DNA of 64,000 nucleotides from Clostridia bacterium (GTDB lineage Bacteria; Bacillota; Clostridia; Christensenellales; CAAEEZ01). A program made the position numbers and the translations under genes. The stretch is taken from assembly GCA_900755035.1 (NCBI GenBank), contig CAAEEZ010000007.1, forward strand, positions 121,334 through 185,333. The letters are read 5' to 3'. The notes under the pieces were generated by a model, which was not told the origin of the DNA, ran no database searches, and was given only the letters and a program-made list of their open reading frames with translations. Shown here piece after piece: positions 58,599-64,000 of this stretch (positions within the stretch are counted from its first letter, which is position 1; the number at the start of each line of letters is the position of its first letter).

Positions 58599-60871
58599 CT
58601 TGTGCCTCCAAATTTATTTTGAAGTGCCTTCAACATATCGTCAACACTCTTTTCCTTAGGCGCTCTATTTTTTACGTCCGTCCTGCCTTTCTTGGTTACG
58701 TTGGTTTTAGCAAGCCTTTCCTTCATAAAGTCGTTTTTACAGCCTATCATAGTTAGGCTTATACGCTTTCTTTCAACGTCCACGCCAAGCACTTTTACTT
58801 CTACGATATCCCCTACTTTTAGTACGTCGGACGGGTGTTTTACGTAGCCTACGTCGGTAATTTGCGAAATATGTACAAGTCCGTCTTGGTGCACTGCTAT
58901 ATCTACGAATACGCCGAAATCTATAACGTTCCTGACCGTACCTTTCAGCACCATACCTTCCTTTAAGTTGGATATATCCATCAAGTCTTTTCTTAATTCA
59001 AGTTGTGGCAATTCGTCCCTTATATCTCTACCCGGTTTTAGCAGTTCTTCCACAACGTCCATCAAAGTAGGCGTACCGATATCGCACATTTTAGCAATAT
59101 TTTCCCTGCCTTCTTTGTCTATTCTTTCCTTCAAATCTTGTAATTTTTCGTCTTTTACGTCCTTTGCCGTGTATCCAAAATGCTCCATTAGCGTTCTTAC
59201 CGCCTTGTAACTTTCAGGGTGAACGCCCGTATTATCCAAAACGTTTTTGCTGTTTGGTATACGCAAAAATCCTGCGCATTGCGTATACGCTTTCGGTCCA
59301 AGTTTTGGCACTTCTAATAGTTGCTTTCTGCTCGTAAACGGCGTAGTTTCACGGTACGTAACGATATTTTTTGCAATAGCGTTATTCAGTCCTGCCACGC
59401 TCTTTAATAGGCTTACGGACGCTGTATTAAGGTCTACCCCCACGCTATTTACGCAGTCTTCCACAACGCCACCAAGCACTTCGTCCAAACGTTTTTCGGG
59501 CATATCGTGCTGGTATTGCCCTACGCCTATGGACTTAACGTCTATTTTTATCAGTTCTGCAAGTGGGTCTTGCAATCTTCTAGCGATTGATACTGCGCTA
59601 CGTAGCGATACGTCAAAATCCGGGAATTCTTCTGCGCCAAGTTTTGATGCGCTGTACACGCTTGCGCCCGACTCGTTTACCACCATATAGCCAACGGGAG
59701 TATCAAGTTCTTTTATTAAATCACTAACGAATATCTCACTTTCCTTGCTTGCCGTTCCGTTACCTATCGATATAACTTCTACGTTAAATTTCTTGATAAG
59801 TTTTTTAATAATAGCCTTGCTTTCCTCTATCTTATTTTGTGGTGGCGTAGGATAAATAACCGTCGTAGCAAGTACGTTGCCGTTTTTGTCGATAACGGCA
59901 ATTTTACAACCCGTTCTATACGCTGGGTCTAGCCCTAAAATCACCTTATTTTTAAGTGGCGCTTGCATAAGCAACGGCTTTAAGTTTACTTCAAACATCT
60001 TTATTGCTTGCTCGTTTGCTACGTCGGTTAGTTCATTTCTCACTTCCCTTTCAATAGACGGGAAAATAAGCCTTACGTAACTATCCTCGATAGCCTCAAT
60101 CATATATTTGCTATCGGTTTTTAACTCGTGGCTTTTTATATAGTCTAACGCAAGTTCTTTATCTAAAACTACGCTAACTTTAAGGCATTTTTCTTTTTCG
60201 CCTCTATTTATCGCTAGTATCCTGTGGCTAGGTATTTTGTTTATTGCCTCGCTGTATTCGCCGTACATATCGTATACGTCGCTGTTCTTTTCTTTTGCAA
60301 ACGCCGTTTCGATATTACCTTTATCAAACACCATTTGCCTTAGCGCCTTGCGGTAATTAGCATTATCCGATATCCACTCGGCAATTATATCTTTTGCCCC
60401 GTTAATAGCCTCTTCTACCGTATTTACGCCCTTTTCTTCATTTACGTAACCCTTGGCAATCTCTTCGATATTTTCGCCGTTTTGCCCGTAAATTATCTTT
60501 GCAAGTGGTTCTAAACCTCTTTCAACTGCCACGCTAGCCCTAGTCTTTTTCTTTTGCTTGAACGGACGGTAAATATCTTCTACTTCGGTTAAAGTTTTTG
60601 CCTCAACTAACGCCATTGCTATCTCGTCAGTCATTTTACCTTGCTCGGTAATATTATCAGCTACCTCTTGTTTTCTCGTTTCAAGGTTGCGAAGATATAT
60701 TAGTCTATCGTAAAATTCACGTAGCATTTGGTCGTTAGCCTCACCCGTTTTTTCCTTTCTGTACCTTGCAATAAACGGAATAGTATTGCCCTCGTCAATC
60801 AGCGCAATAATATTTTTCGTATATTCCGGTTTTACGTCAAATTCTCTTGATAATGTTAATTCTATATTCAT
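58595..60871 (-). CDS. tex: RNA-binding transcription accessory protein Tex
   Basis: 758 residues, typical of Tex. N-terminal helical domain with FIARYRKEKTGEANDQMLRE, YqgF/RuvC-like domain (KVILGLDPAYRTGCKIAVID near 315), helix-hairpin-helix region (VDLNTASVSLLKSVAGLN, PFTSRKQLLEVPKLGPKAYT) and a C-terminal S1 domain (LKGTVRNVIDFGVFVDIAVH near 650) followed by an Arg/Lys-rich tail. Tex acts in transcription-coupled processes and stress. Its final bases overlap the following gene. Confidence 0.97.
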   Translation of the reverse strand: MNIELTLSREFDVKPEYTKNIIALIDEGNTIPFIARYRKEKTGEANDQMLREFYDRLIYLRNLETRKQEVADNITEQGKMTDEIAMALVEAKTLTEVEDIYRPFKQKKKTRASVAVERGLEPLAKIIYGQNGENIEEIAKGYVNEEKGVNTVEEAINGAKDIIAEWISDNANYRKALRQMVFDKGNIETAFAKEKNSDVYDMYGEYSEAINKIPSHRILAINRGEKEKCLKVSVVLDKELALDYIKSHELKTDSKYMIEAIEDSYVRLIFPSIEREVRNELTDVANEQAIKMFEVNLKPLLMQAPLKNKVILGLDPAYRTGCKIAVIDKNGNVLATTVIYPTPPQNKIEESKAIIKKLIKKFNVEVISIGNGTASKESEIFVSDLIKELDTPVGYMVVNESGASVYSASKLGAEEFPDFDVSLRSAVSIARRLQDPLAELIKIDVKSIGVGQYQHDMPEKRLDEVLGGVVEDCVNSVGVDLNTASVSLLKSVAGLNNAIAKNIVTYRETTPFTSRKQLLEVPKLGPKAYTQCAGFLRIPNSKNVLDNTGVHPESYKAVRTLMEHFGYTAKDVKDEKLQDLKERIDKEGRENIAKMCDIGTPTLMDVVEELLKPGRDIRDELPQLELRKDLMDISNLKEGMVLKGTVRNVIDFGVFVDIAVHQDGLVHISQITDVGYVKHPSDVLKVGDIVEVKVLGVDVERKRISLTMIGCKNDFMKERLAKTNVTKKGRTDVKNRAPKEKSVDDMLKALQNKFGGTR

Positions 60872-60878
60872 TTTTCAC

Positions 60879-61910
60879 CTATTTCATATATTCAAAGAAC
60901 AAGTCTTGTTCTATAAACGTATCTCGTATTTTTGCTATGTTAAAGTTGCCGTAGCCTATCATCAGTTTCACAAGCGCAGCCTCGATGCTAATGCCCTTTA
61001 ATATCTTCACGTTGTTTTCTTTAAGCGCCGTGGTACTTGCATAATTTTTTTGCTTGCTATCCATAGGAGCAAGATACAAGTCTATGCCGTTTTGCTTGCA
61101 GTATTTTGCAAAGTTAATAAGCGACGTCGTTTCGCCCTCCACGCAACACGTACCGCTATGGTACAATTCGTGCAAAATAAATTTTGCCTTGTATTTGCTG
61201 TGGAAAAACTCGTAATTCATACTGACGTACGGCTTAATCAACATAAATTCGTTACAAAAATTTTGTGTAAACCCAGCCGATACGAATTTTTTGTTATTAA
61301 CTTCGTCAATCGTTGGATTGTACTCGGAAGGCACGTAACAAAACTTACCGTTTACCATCTTGCCAAACGGTTCGCCCGATGCCGACAGCACCTCGCCCGT
61401 AATTTGAGTTGCTTGTGTGGTTCTAGTAGCAAGAATAACGTTGTCGTCGCCAAACTTATCACGATAGGTTACGTATACGCCCTTAACCTTGGCGTCCATA
61501 ATAAAGTTTACTGCGCTCATAAAGTTTGAAAAACCGTTTCCACTTTCGTCCGACAATGGTTTATTGCTAGAAACTAGCACGATAGGAATATCCGTTCCTG
61601 CAAACATATACCCAAGCATACAAGCCGTGTAAGCAAGGGTGTCCGTTCCGTGCGTAATTATTATTCCGTCACGCTTTTTTTGCATAGCGGACTTAACTGC
61701 GCCTACAATATTTTTCCACTTCTCGCAAGTCATATTTTCGCTCAAAGTATAAATAGGCGACAACGTATCGATTTCTACGTCTTCGCCCTCGTAATTTTCA
61801 TAAAAATGTTCAAGCAGTATGTACTTTTGCTCGTCGCTAACGTTTATCTCGCTACTTTTAACTTGACTGCCGATTGTACCACCTGTAAAAATAACGCAAA
61901 TATTTTTCAT
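60879..61910 (-). CDS. ansA: L-asparaginase, type I
   Basis: 343 residues. The nucleophilic Thr is in TGGTIG (residues 9-14) and the second catalytic segment is HGTDTLAYTA near 90. C-terminal domain present. It hydrolyses asparagine to aspartate and ammonia. No signal peptide, so cytosolic. 7 bp upstream of tex. Confidence 0.95.
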   Translation of the reverse strand: MKNICVIFTGGTIGSQVKSSEINVSDEQKYILLEHFYENYEGEDVEIDTLSPIYTLSENMTCEKWKNIVGAVKSAMQKKRDGIIITHGTDTLAYTACMLGYMFAGTDIPIVLVSSNKPLSDESGNGFSNFMSAVNFIMDAKVKGVYVTYRDKFGDDNVILATRTTQATQITGEVLSASGEPFGKMVNGKFCYVPSEYNPTIDEVNNKKFVSAGFTQNFCNEFMLIKPYVSMNYEFFHSKYKAKFILHELYHSGTCCVEGETTSLINFAKYCKQNGIDLYLAPMDSKQKNYASTTALKENNVKILKGISIEAALVKLMIGYGNFNIAKIRDTFIEQDLFFEYMK

Positions 61911-62043
61911 ATTAACCTCTTATCAAAATATTATAACAAAGTATATTATATTTTACAAGTATGAATTGGGCGATATTTAGTAATTTGTGGTATATTTTTT
62001 TGAAAAAAAGACAAACTAATATTAACAAGAAAAGGAGAAGAAT

Positions 62044-62169
62044 ATGAGTCAACAAAAACAAAATTGTAGCAAACAAAATCGCTCTAATTCAAACGCAACT
62101 TCGCAAAGCAAGAGTGCGTGCATGAATAAAAGCAGTCAAAAATCTAACAAAGCGTCAAACAAAGACTAG
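62044..62169 (+). CDS. Small Ser/Asn/Lys-rich protein (41 aa)
   Basis: 41 residues: MSQQKQNCSKQNRSNSNATS followed by a similar low-complexity tail rich in S, N, K and Q with two cysteines. The ribosome binding site AAAGGAGAAG lies 5 bases before the ATG, and a terminator follows 6 bases after the stop, both pointing to expression. The composition recalls small spore proteins of the gamma-type SASP sort, but no family signature is seen. Confidence 0.65.
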   Translation: MSQQKQNCSKQNRSNSNATSQSKSACMNKSSQKSNKASNKD

Positions 62170-62174
62170 TTAGT

Positions 62175-62197
62175 AAAAGCCACGAAGGTGGCTTTTT
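62175..62197 (+). terminator. Terminator of the 41-aa gene
   Basis: AAAAGCCAC-GAAG-GTGGCTTTTT. Confidence 0.9.
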
Positions 62198-62507
62198 ATT
62201 TTTGCAAAATTTAAGTTAGCCGTATATAGATAACGTTTGCTAAGCGTACGTTTTTATTACTAAACACATAATATTTTACAAGTACACTAAAACTATTTTA
62301 ACGCTACCCATTTCAACGAAATAGGAAAATATTTTAACTACACGAAAAGATTAACGAATTTTTTAGAGCAATACTTTCAAACAAACGACTACGAATAAAA
62401 AATGTAACAATAGCAGAACAAATCGCTACCGCCTAAAAAATATGCGACTTAAATTCTCTACTTTTTTAACGGGTTATTTTACACACAACAAATTTTCCGT
62501 AGCACAG
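62198..62507. other. Gene-free stretch
   Basis: 310 bp. A 28-codon frame at about 62316-62399 (NEIGKYFNYTKRLTNFLEQY) looks like the end of a lost gene but has no start. No structure or repeat noticed. Confidence 0.45.
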
Positions 62508-63170
62508 TTATATCAACAATATAATTAGCGTAACGGTAATAGCAAAAACAAATTTTACTGCGTTCACCTTTTGTATATGCGATTTATCACGCCTTAGAAT
62601 CTTGACTAAATATTGTTTTTTACCAAATTTTACAGTTCTAACTATTAGCGCGTTCTTACCATAATCACGAACGTATCTAGTATTTATACCACTTTCCATT
62701 ACGCAATTTAACAAAATTCTTTCCATCGCCGTTCCGTATGCTAGCACGAAAATAGTAAGAGCAGAAAAAACGGTTTCAGCAATTAAAAGTTCCCCTGAAA
62801 AATTACCAACTTGTCTCATAATTTGCAGTAATAAACCGAATATAATAGTTAAAGTAGCGAAAAACATACATAAAGTATCTTTTATTAAAATTGTAGATAC
62901 GTCACGAGAAGTAGTTAGTATTAAAGTGCTCATAAGTAATAACGTAGCATATAAGCCTAATAGGTCGGCTAAATGTAGGTTATTATAGCCAAAACTAGTA
63001 AATATCCTGCTAATTTCTAAGCATAACGTTACCATAGGCACAACTAGTAAAAACGCTGACGCAATTAACGTAAGACGCTCACTCTTTTTATATTTTAATA
63101 TTACGGCAAAGTATAATAACGAAATAACGAATAAAATACTTACGCATATAACTTGAACTAAATTATCCAT
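62508..63170 (-). CDS. Multispan membrane protein (220 aa)
   Basis: 220 residues from ATG 63170, preceded by GGAGGGATT; the longer ATG at 63215 has no site. Six or seven hydrophobic segments, for example VQVICVSILFVISLLYFAVI, LTLIASAFLLVVPMVTLCLE, ADLLGLYATLLLMSTLILT and LLIAETVFSALTIFVLAYGT, then a cytosolic basic loop (YGKNALIVRTVKFGKKQYLV) and a final helix. No recognised family; a transporter-associated or sensory role is unproved. Confidence 0.6.
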   Translation of the reverse strand: MDNLVQVICVSILFVISLLYFAVILKYKKSERLTLIASAFLLVVPMVTLCLEISRIFTSFGYNNLHLADLLGLYATLLLMSTLILTTSRDVSTILIKDTLCMFFATLTIIFGLLLQIMRQVGNFSGELLIAETVFSALTIFVLAYGTAMERILLNCVMESGINTRYVRDYGKNALIVRTVKFGKKQYLVKILRRDKSHIQKVNAVKFVFAITVTLIILLI

Positions 63171-63456
63171 AATCCCTCCACAATTAGTTTTAGTAATTAC
63201 AAAGGATATATTCATAATTAGCTAGATATAATCACTCACGTAGAATATTCAGTAATATGTCTATTAGAAGGTAAATATTGAATATTAGACGATATTTAAC
63301 ATGCTTCCTTTTCCCCTGAAAAATTTGTAGTAATATATCGATAAACCATATAAATATAACTTTATTAAATACAAAGTAGAAAAATGCTAAACTTATAAGA
63401 CGTTGATTTTAGCACAATTAAATTCCATACTACGTAAATATGCTTAAAATAATATA
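63171..63456. other. Gene-free stretch
   Basis: 286 bp without an ORF, downstream of the RNA-A2 terminator on the minus strand. No repeat or hairpin with a T-run was seen. Confidence 0.5.
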
Positions 63457-63531
63457 TAAAAAGGGTAACAACGTTACCCTATTAATGCAAATTGACTTCA
63501 ACGTCTGGGCGGAACACGCCGACTTTGCATC
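63457..63531 (-). ncRNA. Small structured RNA family A, copy 2
   Basis: Minus strand. An outer stem ATGCAAA / TTTGCAT encloses the core GTCGGCGTGTTCCG-C-CCAGAC (63523-63503) and the hairpin GAC-GTTGAA-GTC, followed by terminator GGGTAAC-GTT-GTTACCC plus TTTTT (63479-63457). The outer stem differs from copy 1 yet pairs fully, showing covariation. Confidence 0.82.
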
Positions 63532-63537
63532 AAAGTA

Positions 63538-63566
63538 ATTATAAATAGTATGTGCCTTTTTGTCAA
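63538..63566 (-). promoter_or_regulatory. Promoter of RNA-A2
   Basis: Minus strand TTGACA (63566-63561), 17 bp, TATAAT (63543-63538), a perfect consensus. The start falls at the first base of the outer stem. Confidence 0.92.
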
Positions 63567-63594
63567 TTTAATAGGCGAATACATAGATTAGTAA

Positions 63595-63716
63595 ATAAAA
63601 GGACCGTAATAAACGGTCCAGTGTAGAGCCTCACAACATATTTTTTCAGCGTCATAGTTACTCTACTCGGTTAATCAACTTTGTTATTAACTTCAGCTAC
63701 ATAAGCATGCCGACGC
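63595..63716 (-). ncRNA. Pseudoknotted small RNA family B, copy 2
   Basis: Minus strand: P1 GCGTC (63716-63712) / GACGC (63653-63649); P2 GTTAAT (63691-63686) / ATTAAC (63675-63670) with loop AACAAAGTTG; P3 GTAGAG (63666-63661) / CTCTAC (63628-63623). Conserved CGA, TAACTAT, TGAA and TTGTGAGG occupy the same places as in copy 1. The terminator GGACCGT-AATAA-ACGGTCC (63619-63601) is followed by TTTTATTT. All three helices differ in sequence from copy 1 and still pair. The extra hairpin of copy 1 is absent. Confidence 0.85.
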
Positions 63717-63722
63717 AAGTAC

Positions 63723-63750
63723 ATAATATTACTTTTAGGAGGGAAGTCAA
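63723..63750 (-). promoter_or_regulatory. Promoter of RNA-B2
   Basis: Minus strand TTGACT (63750-63745), 16 bp, TATTAT (63728-63723). The predicted start is the first base of P1, as in copy 1. Confidence 0.78.
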
Positions 63751-64000
63751 GAGATTATGTAAAAATAAAAAAATTTTACACTTACCACAACTATGTCTAA
63801 CCGTTTATCAATATAAAACGTATTCAAAATTCTTTACTAGCGTTAAATATAAGCCTACAAGATACTCGTAAAACAACGACAGAATTAGTATTTAACGGCA
63901 ATTAACTTGCAATATAGCATAACTAATAATATTAACATGGTAGAAAACATTAGACACGCTAAATAATTCGAAATAGGATAAAGAAATAACGATATACTAA
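63751..64000. other. Gene-free window end
   Basis: 250 bp, AT-rich, no ORF. It lies upstream of RNA-B2 and may belong to a further mobile element continuing beyond the window. Confidence 0.45.

Noticed and set aside
62316..62399. Short plus-strand frame NEIGKYFNYTKRLTNFLEQY
   Set aside because: No start codon and no ribosome binding site; too short to call a pseudogene of a known family.

Overview
This window reads as chromosome from a low-GC, anaerobic member of the Firmicutes, most likely an uncultured Clostridia lineage. The evidence is AT-rich DNA, AGGAGG-type ribosome binding sites, TTGACA-17-TATAAT promoters, tRNAs with encoded CCA, PerR plus rubrerythrins for oxygen stress, and type II-A CRISPR-Cas. 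The species cannot be named from the sequence alone.

Layout. (1) 0-6.7 kb: tRNA-Asn, a DUF2804 gene, the RNA ligase gene rtcB, two WYL-domain genes with a small companion gene, and a HAD phosphatase. (2) 6.8-12.3 kb, accessory: a broken tRNA-Arg copy next to the intact gene, a visibly GC-richer redox island (ferredoxin-rubrerythrin, double rubredoxin, DUF134-NifX fusion), an IS30-family transposase, a zinc-ribbon/nuclease-like gene and a candidate type I toxin-antitoxin locus. (3) 12.4-23.2 kb: an inovirus-like (filamentous phage-like) element with an HUH replication initiator, a hairpin-rich origin, a Zot/pI-like ATPase, tiny and anchored membrane proteins, an InlB-repeat surface protein and a small putative ssDNA-binding protein. 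Two small RNA genes lie inside it on the opposite strand. A decayed Fic gene abuts its right edge. (4) 24.2-38.9 kb: hipBA, a complete type II-A CRISPR-Cas locus (array, csn2, cas2, cas1, cas9, tracrRNA) and a 1517-residue DUF4011 helicase-nuclease. (5) 39-64 kb, mostly housekeeping: MATE pump, mannoside-degradation operon, reverse rubrerythrin with a Fur/PerR regulator, Wzz-like protein, methyltransferase, transglutaminase-like protein, ribbon-helix-helix protein, DUF2828/TROVE (Ro60-like) protein, tRNA-Ser, a carbohydrate-active-like enzyme, Tex and asparaginase. The right end carries second copies of the two small RNAs found in the phage element.

Two observations stand out. First, two families of small structured RNA each occur twice (RNA-A at 16041-16121 and 63457-63531; RNA-B at 21769-21909 and 63595-63716). 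Each copy has its own near-consensus promoter and intrinsic terminator. The RNA-B copies keep three helices, two of them forming a pseudoknot, through compensatory base changes. One copy of each sits in the phage-like element and the other pair lies in tandem at the window end. Second, a 26-27 bp intergenic motif recurs, always in the same orientation, upstream of rtcB, of the Ro60-like DUF2828 gene and of an unknown 325-residue gene. With two WYL genes next to rtcB, this suggests a WYL-controlled RNA-repair regulon.

The CRISPR locus is also unusual. The tracrRNA promoter overlaps the cas9 start codon, so the likely cas9 mRNA leader is antisense to the entire tracrRNA. All motif and promoter readings were made by eye; no database or folding program was used.
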